From Zygophlyctis sp. KS116 (Eukaryota > Chytridiomycota), in the NCBI GenBank assembly GCA_054661495.1, contig BAAFSQ010000019.1, positions 1 through 64,000 of the forward strand: DNA of 64,000 bases. Direction: 5' to 3'. Positions 46,353 to 58,900 of the stretch are shown here, piece by piece (within the stretch, counting starts at the first letter, position 1; each line of letters opens with the position of its first letter). The notes under the pieces are model-generated. The model searched no databases. It was given only the letters and a program-made list of their open reading frames with translations, and was not told the DNA's origin. A program made the translations under genes and the position numbers.

Positions 46353-46529
46353 AACATGAGTTGAACTTTCAATACTTTTAAAATACGTTCGATCTTGATT
46401 TTTGAACACACTGTTAATCAACCATTAAGGAAAGACTTTAGCGTTTTCATTTAAAAATGGAATCGGTACAGACAATCTAAATTTTAAAGTAAGGGATTTA
46501 TTTGGGTCGAAATAGGGATAGTATACTTT

Positions 46530-46696
46530 CGCGCCAAATCAAGGAGATAAATATCTAGAACAAAATGTTTATTTCCAGCAAGAATGCATTGATTCTATTC
46601 TTTTAAAAACATCTTACCAAAAATTAGTATAAATCCCCCAAACAATGCTGACAATACAGAGACCTCATTGGTATATGCAGACGCAAAATCTCCCAT
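46530..46696 (-). pseudogene. remnants of the F-box 5' region and antiporter exon 1
   Basis: Bases 46618-46696 are an exact copy of antiporter exon 1, with no further antiporter exons beside it. Immediately to the left, 46536-46605 resembles the F-box/antiporter junction at 42990-43110: GGAGATAAATATCTAGA is shared, and AGAATGCATTGATTCTATTC matches TGAATGCATTAAGTCTATTC with a deletion of about 50 bases between. The body of this second antiporter has therefore been deleted. Confidence 0.7.
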
Positions 46697-46933
46697 TTTA
46701 ACAAAATCTCAGCCACAGAAACGTTTAAAATTTTTATGTTTTTTAACTGCAATCACTGAAATTTCATAAATTCAGGAGGCACATAGGATCTGCGGGTCAC
46801 AGTTGTTAACTCTCTAATCGGACCATTGGATGTGACTTGGGGATGAAGATATTCTCCAAGAAGATCTGCGCGGGGTTTAAAAGGCGTGGCTCTTTCAGCC
46901 CCTATTAGAGGTTTGTATACGTTTGAGGTGACT
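46610..46933. repeat. 324-bp direct repeat, copy B
   Basis: Partner of 44647-44970. Its right part is the genuine 3' end of the gene at 46753-48747; its left part is a stranded copy of antiporter exon 1 and promoter. Confidence 0.93.
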
Positions 46934-48747
46934 GTTTCAAAAGATGTTTTATCGTAAGGATAGCGAGATATAGTGTTTGCCAATGTCATCTCATAGCTAT
47001 TACACGCAGATGAGGTTACTTTTGAGCATGGCCCATTGGATCCTGCAGCAATTGTATGTTGCATGCTGTGATCGGCACTTAAACTTGAGGGATCTTTAAA
47101 ATGTGAATGAGTCAAAGTGACCATATTCTGAATACGATCAGACTGCTCTGGTTCGCCACCAAATGAAAAATGATGAGTTCGCAAGTACATCTTATTTTCT
47201 CTACTTTGAGACTTAGCATCCCGATCTTGTACTTTCAAAGTATATTCTTTTTTAGCAACACTATTATAATCGCACTTGATTTCAGAATCCATATTGATAG
47301 GATCAAAGAAGGGGATATCTGGTTTTCTAGTTTCTCCTCGACGGCTATAAGCCTCTTGAGCAATTGAAGAATCAATTTCATTTGGAGATCTATAATCTTT
47401 GGAAGTCACAGAAATCGTACTTTTGGATAGACCCGAATTATTAGTTCCGAATGAAATCGAGGCTGCTCCATTGAGATCTTTAACTTCTTTTCCGGCTAAG
47501 TATGGACTAGAATCCTTAACAGTTTTAGTAATATCTCCAAAATCTGCTTTATGAGAGCTAGTACCAATTTTTCTATCGGGTAAATCTTCTACAATAATGC
47601 ATTGACCCTGTGCAGGGAATGCAGCAGGTGGTAATACTTTTCTTTCCAATCCTGATTCGTGACGTTTAAATGAAGAATCATACTGAGAAGTGCCAAAGGT
47701 AAGCTCTGGGTCTCCAAGCTAACATTTCAAAATTGAATGGTCTTACAGAGAAATGTGTTGCCTTTAAATCTTTTATAAACGAAGCACTATCTACAATAAG
47801 AGATTTATGATCTATTCTAGAATTAGCAGAAAAATCTTTTAATTTAGATTCGGATTTGTGTACCTTGCTGATGAACGCTAGTCATGGGGACTTTTTCCAT
47901 ATCCGGATTGTCCAAGACCGTCGATCGGACATATTTTGATTCTTTGTGGTAGCTTTCTTCTTCAAATATGCGATCGAAAGGTTTCATGGAGCTCTTTGTT
48001 ACGCTTATCCAGGGGATTCTTTCATTTCCTAAAGAAATATTGGTCTTATTTTTTGTTTGAAGAGAATCTCTTGTTGGTCGAGTTTCAAACTTTTTTTGAA
48101 TCTTTAATTTAAATCCTATTTACAATACCGTTTTTGGAGTTTTTGATTCATTATTGATTCTACTTTCAAGAGTTTCCAACGTTTCATCTCTGTAAATCGG
48201 AGGATATTTCTACTATTTAGCCAAATTAAAAATACAGAATATGATATAACACTATGATCGGGTCTTTGAATTGGATAGCTAGGATCCATGTTATAGTCCT
48301 TTTTTGTAATACTTGTGTATGATGGTTCGGAACCTCTATCCAATGTAAAATGAGCCTTTTTTATATAATCAGCGACTAAATCATTTGACTATAAATGCAT
48401 ACCTTCTCTAATCTTTTCCCTTTCAGAGACTAGAGTCTTTGTCGTATATTCTGCTTTAGAGGTACTTATCCATTTCGGAGGAATTTCGTCCGGAAATCCT
48501 ATTATATTGTCCCCTGGCTCATGATGATCTAAAGGCTTTGCTTATAATCAAGGAATTTATATTTACTTTTGACAATCTTTGCAACTCTGTTTGCCCCATA
48601 TAGTCGATCTCTCATAAACGCTCGATGACTGATTGAAGTATCCATTGCGGTTGTATCAATATCTCTTTCATTTACAGAATCAACAGAATCTAGCAGCAAT
48701 AGCCTCTTGCAAGCTGCCGATTTAGACGATAATGATGTTGTATTCAT
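46753..48747 (-). CDS. repeat-rich axonemal candidate (SAXO/TEX45-like), uncertain
   Basis: Seven exons in transcript order: 48747-48567, 48540-48403, 48375-48236, 48209-48129, 48101-47864, 47835-47747, 47718-46753; introns 26-28 bases; 610 residues, frame closed. No enzyme domain, membrane segment or signal peptide. The protein is polar and built of loosely repeated short phrases: WISTSKAEYTTKTL, YTSITKKDYNMDPSYP, PWISVTKSSMKPFDR, KATHFSLGDPELTFGTSQYD and YLRTHHFSFGGEPEQSD. Such S/T-x-x-x-Y/HF-x-G phrasing is typical of microtubule-inner or -stabilising ciliary proteins (SAXO, TEX45, PPP1R32). With ciliary genes elsewhere in the window this is plausible, but the identity is a guess. A decayed duplicate lies at 44790-45085. 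Confidence 0.6.
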
Positions 48748-48947
48748 TAGGAGATTATATGCCCAATGACGTATCCATGATCTCTTTTGGCGCGATCAAA
48801 GTATTCCTTCATCAGTCTCTAAAATATACATATAATCCCCGTCTCTACTTTTTAAGGATGCATAATGAATTAACTACTATATCTGATCGCTGGTCGCGAA
48901 AGTTGCACGAAAAACACGAAATAGAATAACGCGAAAATCAATTAGAA
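48748..48947. promoter_or_regulatory. 200-bp divergent intergenic region
   Basis: Lies between the start of the axonemal candidate (-) and the EDEM-type gene (+). A plus-strand frame here (48732-48929) has no protein character. No defined motif seen. Confidence 0.35.
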
Positions 48948-51594
48948 ATGCGTACGATAGCTTTTCTTGTCTTTACTTCATTGGTTCTAGCAATGGATTA
49001 TAAGGAAAGGTTAAGATTGAAAAGTAGGGTGCGTACCATGTTTCAACAGAGTGATTTTTATATTTTTAATGTTTAATAGGCTTTGAGTCGTACATGGAAA
49101 ATGCCTTTCCCCAAGATGAATTAGATCCAGTCAACTGCATTGGCCGATCGCGTGATAATAATCATAATAATTGGGGAATCAATGATGTTCTAGGGAATTT
49201 CTCATTGACTCTGATAGATTCATTGGATACACTACCAATCATGGGCGATCATGTTGGATTTGAAAAGGCAGTTGATAAAGTGATCAAAACAGTTTCATTT
49301 GATAAAGATTCTAGAGTTCAGGTACTTGTTTCTATTTTTACAATTAGGTATTTGAGGTAACCATACGGGCTTTAGGTGGACTGCTTTCAGCACATTTACT
49401 GGCAAGTGATCCAACTCATGGATTTAAAATTTCTTGGTATGATGATCAGCTTTTAGTATTAGCAATTGATCTGGGGTAACATTACAATGCATTAAGAATT
49501 TTAGGAATAGGTTGATGCCGGCTTTTGAATCTAGTACCGGTATACCATATCCTAGGGTGAATCTTCGGCACGGTCTATACAATTATGAGGCTCAAGAGAC
49601 ATGTGCAGCAGGAGTTGGGACACTTTTATTGGAATTTTCATTATTAAGTCGTTTATCGGGTGATCCAAAATATGAAGAGGTTGCCAAGAAGGCTTTATTT
49701 AAAATGTGGGAACTTAGGTCACCGTTAGATTTAATGGGAAACTCGTTGCAGTTTTTAGAAAACAGGTGGACTTATGGTCTTACTGGTATAGGAGCAGGTG
49801 TGGATTCGTTTTATGAATACTTGTTCAAATCATGGATTTTCTTAGGTGATCAAGAGTATCTAGATATGTTCCAAGTTTCATATAATGCCGTTATGAAACA
49901 TATCAAGGACTCTTCTGGGTTTATTTATAAAAATATCGATATGAATACTGGAGAGTTAGGTGCAACTTGGATCGATTCTTTGGGAGCATTTTTCCCTGGC
50001 CTGCAGGTATTGCATGGTGATTTAAAAAATGCAATCAAACATCACGCAATGTATTTTACTATTTGGAAAAAATACGGGGCATTGCCCGAGCGTTTTAATT
50101 GGAATACAGGGAAGTTAGATATATCTTATTACCCCCTCCGCCCAGAGCTTTTTGAATCGACATACATGCTTTATCAAGCGACAAAGGATCCTTTTTATCT
50201 CTATGCTGGAAAGATAATGCTGGAAGATTTGGAAAAAAATGCCAAAGTTAAGTGTGGTTATGCTACAATTAGTAATTTGGAATCAATGCAACATGATGGA
50301 CGAATGGAAAGTTTTTTCTTATCAGAAACATTGAAATATCTATATTTGCTATTTGATTCTGGTATTTTATAAGACACCTACTCATGCTAGATAACTATTT
50401 CAACAAAATAGATTCAAACAATGTATTTACCACAGAGGCGCATTTCATATACTTGCCCAATAAGTACATTGAAAAGTCGAGCATGCATTCATCGTCGACC
50501 CTCACCTGTTCAATTTATAAGCCGAAGCCATTCAAATTAGAGGATCGTCCTCCACTTCTCACTGACAAGGAAATAACCTTTATTGAATCGCTTGTAAATC
50601 ACGCCCATAAATCCGCTAAAGGAGAAACGCCGATACCTGAACACGATATTAATTCAGAAGTTACATTTATGTATGATTTTCTTGGCAAGTTATTTTTTTT
50701 CTATGCAACATACCATGTATGTTTGATTAGTCTATATTTTGTACTTGTTTTCGGGTATAATACTTTAGGTTTCCTGGAGATCACAAAAAAATACAAGTTA
50801 TCAAATTAGATGAATCTTCATTATTTTATAGCAGTATCAATGGCTCTAGAATACAGATAAAGCTTGATAAAAGCGCGGATAAAACGTATATGGAGTATTA
50901 TGTGAGCGAAATCGACAATACACCTATTGGTAATATGATTCAAGTCATAGTACCTGATAGGGCTCTATGGTTTTTGCAAAATCGTTTCCGATCTGATATC
51001 GGATCATTACGTTTGTCGAATGGACACACTGTACAAGCACAAATGGCTAATTTTGGGATAGCCTTGTCATTTTACGAGAATCTAGAATCAGAAATAGAAT
51101 ACGTTTCAGCATCTAAAATAATATCAAGTGTTGTAGACATTGGTTTTGGATGCGAATATTTAGATCCTTTAAAGTATTTTGGTAAATTTATAGTTGTAAA
51201 AAGGGGGAAATGTACTTTTCCCACAAAAGCATTTTGGGCTCAAGAAGCCGGCGCAAAAGCATTACTAGTTATATCTGATGATGAAACTTTGATTAGTATG
51301 GAGCAATCATCAAAGCAATGGGATTATAATTTAGAAAATGGGGTTGATATGACTTGGATCCCTTGTTTCTTTTTGACCAAATCAGCCTCTGCTTCACTCT
51401 TTGAACATTCAGATTCAAAAGTAGTACTTAATGGACCTCCAGAAATAAGCAATCTTTTCTATTCAAAAATCAAGGTCTCTAATCTACTTATTAAAGTCAA
51501 AAGAACAAATGGTAACATTCTTAAAAAAGGATACTTATATCCTGGACAATCATTTAGATGCATGAAAAAATGTATGGCCTATATATGCTGTTAA
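48948..51594 (+). CDS. EDEM: EDEM/Htm1-type mannosidase-like protein with PA domain
   Basis: Trims or recognises misfolded-glycoprotein glycans for ER-associated degradation. Exons: 48948-49050, 49080-49321, 49348-49475, 49505-50361, 50391-50688, 50769-51594; 817 residues. A signal peptide ([15 protein letters not shown]) leads into the GH47 domain: [114 protein letters not shown] and the calcium motif VFTTEAH. A protease-associated domain follows ([20 protein letters not shown], then [17 protein letters not shown]), as in EDEM3 and fungal Htm1. The fifth intron (50689-50768) is 80 bases, the only long one in the window. The stop abuts that of APRT. Confidence 0.92.
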
Positions 51595-52119
51595 TTATAT
51601 TTTTATAACAGAATAAGTCTCTGCAGGTAAGTTATTTTTCCCTTTTAAGTCTACTAGTTCAACAATAAAGATAAACTTTGACACATTAGCACCTGCTAAT
51701 TTAACCAATTTAGCTGCAGCCTCTGCTGACCCTCCAGTAGCAATCAGATCATCAATTATAATGACATTACTATTTGGCGCAATAGAGTTTATAGACATTT
51801 CAAAATAATCTGTTCCATATTCCTTTTCATAACCAACTTTTAGAGTTTGACCAGGCAATTTCCCAGCCTTACGGACAGGAACAAAAGAGACTCCACATCT
51901 ACTTGCGATCCAAGGCCCCAACAAAAATCCTCTAGAATCTAGCCCGACAATCACATCTGGCTTTGCTCCTGATGATAGGATATAATGGACAATATGAGTA
52001 ACTAAAGTTTCAGCAGCCAATGGATCCTGGAAAATAGGAAAAATATCCTGAAAGAGAATCCCTGGCTTTGGAAAGTCTGGAACAGCAACTAGTTTAGATT
52101 TAAGGAATTCAACGTCCAT
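51595..52119 (-). CDS. APRT: adenine phosphoribosyltransferase
   Basis: Purine salvage: adenine plus PRPP to AMP. Single exon, 174 residues, the standard length. Family blocks: FPKPGILFQDIFPIFQDP, DVIVGLDSRGFLLGPWIASR, FVPVRKAGKLPGQTLKVGYE and the PRPP-binding loop VIIIDDLIATGGSAEAAAKL. The stop codon directly abuts that of the convergent EDEM-type gene (51594/51595), and the start lies 27 bp from that of the divergent gene at 52147. Confidence 0.97.
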   Translation of the reverse strand: MDVEFLKSKLVAVPDFPKPGILFQDIFPIFQDPLAAETLVTHIVHYILSSGAKPDVIVGLDSRGFLLGPWIASRCGVSFVPVRKAGKLPGQTLKVGYEKEYGTDYFEMSINSIAPNSNVIIIDDLIATGGSAEAAAKLVKLAGANVSKFIFIVELVDLKGKNNLPAETYSVIKI

Positions 52120-52146
52120 TTGCGTCCGTTAAAGTCCAGGGCTTGC
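52120..52146. promoter_or_regulatory. 27-bp spacer between divergent start codons
   Basis: APRT (ATG ending at 52119, minus strand) and the gene at 52147 (plus strand) start 27 bp apart. Neither can have a private promoter here unless its 5' leader overlaps the other gene. Confidence 0.5.
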
Positions 52147-52942
52147 ATGTCGCTGGAAACTCAACAAACGATTGTTTTACATTCTGCCGAATACACTGAA
52201 AATGAAATTGTATCTACATGTCAGATAGATCCAATCAAGCCGATCGCAGAGTTGGATCGGTTGTCAGATCGTGATCTCTCGTTAGTGTTTGCATTGAGGA
52301 ATACCAAGAATGAAAGCTACAAAAAGGTATTCGAGACTCTATATTTTGCCTTTCGGATAAGGAGGATCATGCCAGTCAAGGTTGTTTATTTAGAGGAAAT
52401 TCTGTTGGAATCAAACTCTGAATTAATTTATAAAATGTTAAATGTGCATCATGATCTAGTAAAGGAAAATGATCATGTAAATATGAAAAGTTGGATTGGA
52501 CTTTTATCTGTTTATGGGATGACTTGGGATATTATTCACTCTTTATATGTACATGATTCTATTGTTTTAGGTAAGGATATTTCTAAGATTAGAAGAACAG
52601 ATTCATGGACAAGATGTCGTGTTTGGTTCAAGACATCAGGATTGTGTAATGACGAATGAATCGATAATAAAAAAAGTATCGGTCAAAATTCAAAAGTATT
52701 TACTGCTCTTAAGTACAAAAGATTTGGGATTTTGGTTAGAATTTGAAGTGGATTGTACAATGGAGGATTTAAAGTTTGTTTCAAATGCATGCATAGATCA
52801 GGATTGGGTCAAAGGTATTAATTGATCTTTTAATGCTTATTATTTAGATGATTTCCTTTATTCAAATGATAGACTAGTAGTTGTATTTAAGATGGAATTT
52901 GGAGCGGATGTTTTAGTTGTGATTTCACGTCTACGTCATTGA
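52147..52942 (+). CDS. unknown conserved-looking protein
   Basis: Exons 52147-52570, 52593-52814 and 52848-52942 (introns 22 and 33 bases) give 246 residues with full frame closure. A different acceptor for intron 1 (30 bases, in frame) would end the protein early, so the 22-base choice is preferred. Helical N-terminal half (PIAELDRLSDRDLSLVFALR; KKVFETLYFAFRIRRIMPVK) and a strand-rich C-terminal third (FWLEFEVDCTMEDLKFVSNA; RLVVVFKMEFGADVLVVISR). There is no signal peptide or membrane helix. I do not recognise the family; a COMM-domain-type fold was considered but not supported. Confidence 0.6.
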
Positions 52943-52974
52943 ATTCGACGCGCTTCGGAACTTTCTTTACAAAA

Positions 52975-55900
52975 ATGGCAACTATCGGCAGTCAGTCTGC
53001 TCTTCATCGCTCAAACCAAAACATTCATGATAATGATACAAAGAAAAAAGCTGCTTTGGCAGGTAACGCCGCCAAAGAAAAGCGTGGATTGTTGGATGTT
53101 AGACACAAGTATCTCTTGGAAAAATTTGCCACGTATCTTGATGAGAAACCATCTACTCTTGAAAATGCATTCATTTTGGGTAATAAGCTAGAGACTGTAA
53201 ATGAATTTTTCAGTGAAAATGGCTCAAAAAAAGTATTAATGTATTGGCAAGCTCCAACAAAGGTATTTAAGCTGATGTCTGATAATTAATAGGATGAAAT
53301 AAAAGCTACTGGAAGTCAAGCAAAAACTCTCGTAGTGACTTTATCAGCAAAAGAAATGTTTACTGGAATGGGTTGTTTTTTTGTGAGAACGACTAATAAA
53401 GCATTAACGACTGCAAATATTTTTCAAGAAGTTTCTTTTGGACCTATCAATGCCAATATTTTGCCATCACTTACAGCCATGGTAAAAAATCTTATATTGC
53501 CAGCATTGAATGCACAAGAAAGCTGGGGTGTATTAACTAGAACTAAAGATGAATCTGTTAAATCATTCATGGAAGTCTTGGAAAAATTTGTATCTGATTT
53601 ACAAGTCGCCATGTTAAACTTGCAAGACAGTGTACAGCTAAACCCATGTAATACAGATCTTGACGAGTACAAAAAACCTACTGATTACCTCAATGTCTCT
53701 CATAATCCAGAAGTTGTCTCGTCTCTGGAAGGTAAATTTTATTTGTTGACATAAGGATTGGTAACTGAATGGTGTAAACAAATCGAGCAAGTTCTTGCCG
53801 AAAGTGAACAGATGAGGAAAGAAGCTGATGATATTGGACCAAATGCAGAATTAGAACACTGGAAAGCTAGAATGGTTAAATTCAATAGCATAACAGATCA
53901 ATTGAGAAGTCCTACCTGTAAAAAAGTAATTGGTATTCTCAATGCAATTAAGTCTCGCGTTTTAATGAAGACTTGGAAAGAATTGGATGACCGAGTAACG
54001 GATGCTGCCAATGAATCAAAGGTAAACATTTATAATTTTAATCTTTAGGACAATGTTAAATATTTGTATACTCTTGAACGATTTTGTGAGCCTCTTTCAA
54101 GATCAGACCCTATTGGAATGATACCAGCGATTCCGGGATTAATCAATGCTATTAAGATGATATATAGGTATTTAGATTGTAAAATCTCATAAATAGCATT
54201 TCGCGCTACTACAATACAAGTGAGCGCATGACTTCTCTTTTTGTTAAAATCACGAATCAGATGATTACTAGCTGTAAAGAATATGTCTACAAGGTGAACC
54301 CAGATAACTTATTTTTTAGGATGGTGGCTCGTCTATCTGGGGATTGGATCGCCATATCTTAATTAAAAAGCTTTTGGAATGTGTGAAGTTAAATGAGGCT
54401 TATCAAAGATGTTTTCATGATGTAAAGGTGTGTTTTTATCATTTTATGGAAGAAAAAATTACAAGAAACACCCCACGAGAAGCAGTTTGATTTCTCCGAG
54501 ATGTATATATTTGGGAAGTTTGATGCTTTTTGTAAAAGAATACAAAAGGTGATCGATATGTTTAGCATCATTGATAAGTTTTCACTTTTGGAAACTTTAG
54601 GAGTTGAAGGCATGGATTCTATGAACAAAAAATTTAATACTATCTTGTCTGCTATGCAGCGCAAGCCTTATGAAATTCTTGATCATAGAAAAATGGTATT
54701 TATTTAACAGTAAATGATAGGAGTATGATGCTGACTACAATAGCTTTAAGAAACAGATTAGTGATTTAGAGGGAGTTATACAGCAATTTATCGACTCATC
54801 TTTTGATCACATTTCTAGTACTGAACAATCTTTAAATCTCTTGAAAAAGTTTAGCCAGATTAAGGATATGCAGCTCAATCTCGAGTCTAAATATCACGCT
54901 GTGTTTGTTCATTATACTCGAAGAGATTTAGAAGGGGTGCGTAAGCTTTATCAAAAATTTAAAGATTCTCCCTCCATCCCAAGAAATATCCCTCCTGTAT
55001 CTGGTGCAATTGCTTGGGCAAGGCAGCTATATAGAAGAATTGAGGTTCCTATGAAAATCTTTAAATCAAATTCGATGGTATTGGAATCTCTCGAAGCCAA
55101 GAAGCATATTAGAAATTATAATAAACTTGCAAGGGCCCTTATAGAATTCGAGGTATTTTTTGCTAATTTTATTTTAAGCTTCTATGGTATAAAGCGTGGT
55201 ATTCAATAGTGGATGAGACCAAAACGGGACTCCAAGCTACCTTATTCGTTGCTGACAATCATGGAAAAATATTCGTAAATTTCGATTTCAACATCATCCA
55301 GTTGATAAAAGAAACACGATATTTACAGCGGCTCGGATTTGAAATTCCTGAAGCTCTTACAAATATATGTCTAAAGGAAACATACTATAAAAGTTTGTTT
55401 TCATCCCTTTCCTCACTTTTATTGCTGAAAAAGGACCTTTACGGTGAGAGAAATTTAACATTAATAATTTAGGGCGTGTGTCAACAATCATTCTTAAAGC
55501 AATGTCGAGTCATATATCAGAGCTTGATAAGACTCTTCAACCTGGACTAACGTCACTGACATGGTATTTAATAATGGTTTTATTTTTAGGACCTCATTAA
55601 ATCTGGAGAACTTTCTATCGGAAAATAATAAGCAGCTTTTACAGGTGCAAGAAGTTGTCGAAAAGGTCTTGGATATTTTTGAGTGCCGCATTGAAAATGG
55701 TGTCAAAAGAATAGCCGAAACTGCTCTTTGTGAGGTGCCGACAGAATCTGAACAATGGCAAGTTGACGTTTTTTTGGACAAAATTGACAAAAGATGTCAG
55801 TTGGTTCTTCAAACTATTGCTACAAGAAGTAATCTTGTTGAATCGGCTGTCAGAGACGTCATTTCTATCCTATCTAAAAATGCAAATGTCATTGATAATC

Positions 55901-58900
55901 CGGATTTGAGGTTAAGCCACGAAGCCGTTTATTATTATGCCAATTCACTTAATTTGGAGGCTCTTGTTCAGTGCACCAAAGGATCACTAGACTTACTGCG
56001 AGCAAGACTTGGGACATATGCAAATGTCCAGTATGGTAAACAGCCTCTGCAGAAGGCTTCCTTTAAGACTGAAATATTGCTTTTGATACCTAACGTTGTT
56101 CTCCAACCTAAACTGGAAGACGTTCAAGCTGCGTTAAATAAGGCAGCTGTAATGATTGTGGACGTCTCCAAGAAATTAAATCTGAACTGGAGAGTTTTTT
56201 TGGATTCTCCTGATGATGCTGCAATAGCCAATTCTCCTGAAGATACGTCACAGATTGCAAACAACAAAGATGTCTTAAAAGTGATTTTGACTCTCAGCTC
56301 CGCTGTAAACTCAATTAAAAAAGATGTTGAAACTCACAAAGAACAATTTATGAAATATGACTCTCTCTGGAAAGATGATAAGTCTGAAACAATTGCAGCC
56401 TTTCTGCAACAGAAACCCACAATACCAGATTTCGAGAATGAAATCAACAAATATGAGTTTATTGAACGAGAAATCCATGAAATCCCCAATTCTACACAGA
56501 TTGGTCTGTTAGTTATTTCAGCGGAGCCTTTGAAATTGGCTCTGATATCCGAAACTAAAGAATGGAAGCAACAGTATGGAGCCAACTTGAATAGGAAAGT
56601 CAAAAAAGATATGGAGGAATTAATCGATCTTATGGAAAACAAGACTATACGTCTAAGTAGAAAGATCAATGATATTGATGATCTTCGAATGGCCGTTCAA
56701 ACTCTGGGTGAAATTCGTGAAGCTGAAGTAGATATAGATATGAAGGTAGCGCCGATTGAAGAAGCTTATATACTTCTGAACCGGCACAATGTTTCAGTCA
56801 CAAGAGAAGAAACTGAAATGGTGGACTCACTTCGCTATAGCTGGAAAAAATTAAAAGGTTTAGTGATTGATACTCAAGCACATCTCCTCAAGATTCAACC
56901 TGTATTTAAGGGAGAGTTGGTTGCATCTGTACAAAAGTTTACTCAAGATGTCAAGGAGTTCTCATTCGAATACAATGAATCAGGCCCGATGCAAGCTGGA
57001 ATTGCTCCAAAAAATGCTAGCGAACGACTTGTCGTTTTTCAAAGATCATTTGACGAGCTCAATAGAAAGTGGGAGACATACTCTGCTGGTGAGGAGTTAT
57101 TTAGTTTACCTGTTACGCCTTTCCCATCCCTTTTGAAAATTAAGAAAGAGTTAAAACTTTTGCAAAATCTCTACTCACTATATAATGATGTTCTTGAAAA
57201 AAGGGCAGGATATAATGAGACATTGTGGAGTGATGTGGATTTGGTCAAGATTGCTAATGATATGACTGATTTCCAAGCTAAAATAAAAAAATTACCCAAA
57301 GCTTTAAAAGATTGGGACGCTTTCAACGAACTCAAAGGAATAGTAGATAACCTTGCTGATATGGTTCCTCTTCTAGAAATGATGAGCCATAAAGCTATGC
57401 AGACTAGACATTGGGATTCAATTCAAAGCTTGACAAAAACTCAATTTAATTTAGACCCAGAGATGTTCTATGTCAAAAACTTATTGGATGCCCCTCTCAA
57501 TAATTTCCGAGAAGATATTGAAGACATTTGCACCGCCGCAGTAAAAGAAGCAGATATTGAAGTTAAACTCAAAGCCGTGGTGACTGAATGGGAAGACAAA
57601 ATCTTCACTCTTGGACAGTTTAAAACCAGAGGCAATTTGATATTGAAACCATCGTCAACTTCAGAAATTATCTCTCAAATGGAGGATAGTTTAATGACAT
57701 TAGGTTCTCTACTGAGTAATCGGTATAACGCTCCATTCAAGCCCACAATTCAAAAATGGGTTCAGAATTTGAGTACTGCATCTGAAGTTATTGAAAACTG
57801 GCTTGGGGTTCAAAATTTATGGATTTATTTAGAGGCAGTATTTGTTGGAGGAGATATAGCCAAGCAGATGCCAAAAGAGGCCAAAAGATTCAGTAATATA
57901 GACAAATCTTGGTGTAAGATTATGGGACTTGCAAATGAAAATCCTAATGTGATTCAATGTTGCGTCTTAGATGAAACTATTGCCGGTCTCTTACCTCTTT
58001 TGACTGAACAGCTGGAATTATGTCAAAAATCTCTGTCTGGTTATTTGGAATCTAAGAGAGCAATCTTTCCTAGGTTCTTTTTTGTTTCTGATCCAGCACT
58101 TTTGGAAATTCTCGGTCAGGCCAGTGATTCGCATACTATCCAAGCCCACTTACGCAGTGTCTTTGATAATGTGAACGCAGTTCAGTTTCATGATAAAGAG
58201 TATGACAAAATTTTGCGCCTAGAATCTGCAGAAGGAGAAAAAATATCACTGACCAAGCCTATGGTCGCCCAAGGAAATGTTGAGCTTTGGCTGGGCACCC
58301 TATTGAAATCGATGCAGCTTTCAGTGAACGATATTATACGCGAGGCAGCTTCCAGAGTGAATGATATGCAGACACAGAAATTTTTAGATGAATATCCAGC
58401 TCAGATTGGGCTTTTATGCTTACAAATACAGTGGACACAGCAATGTGAGGAAGCCCTTACTCTGGCCAAAACAGACAAGAAAAAGATGGCATCTGCAAAT
58501 CAGAAGATTACTGAGATTTTAAATATTCTTATTGAACAAACTACCAAGGATCTTACTAAAATGGATCGTGTTAAATATGAAACTTTTATTACAATTCAAG
58601 TTCATCATAAAGATGTTTTTGAGAAATTGCTAAAATCTCACGTTAAAGCAGTTGATGATTTTGAATGGCTCAAGCAGGCTAGATTTTATTGGAATGAAAC
58701 AAAAGACTGCTGTAAGGTTTCGATCACAAATTTCGATTTCATTTACCAATGCGAGTATTTAGGCTGCACAGATCGTTTGGTCATTACCCCCTTAACTGAT
58801 AGATGCTACATAACTCTTGCTCAAGCTTTAGGTAATATTTCTAAAACTCATTTAAGGTATGTCTCTCGGTGGATCACCTGCAGGTCCTGCTGGAACTGGT

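Noticed and set aside
49010-49028. Extra short intron near the EDEM 5' end
   Set aside because: The frame from the signal peptide through VRTMFQQ is already continuous, so no intron is required.
54389-54664. Minus-strand frame within the dynein gene
   Set aside because: Antisense shadow; the plus strand has clear dynein homology here.
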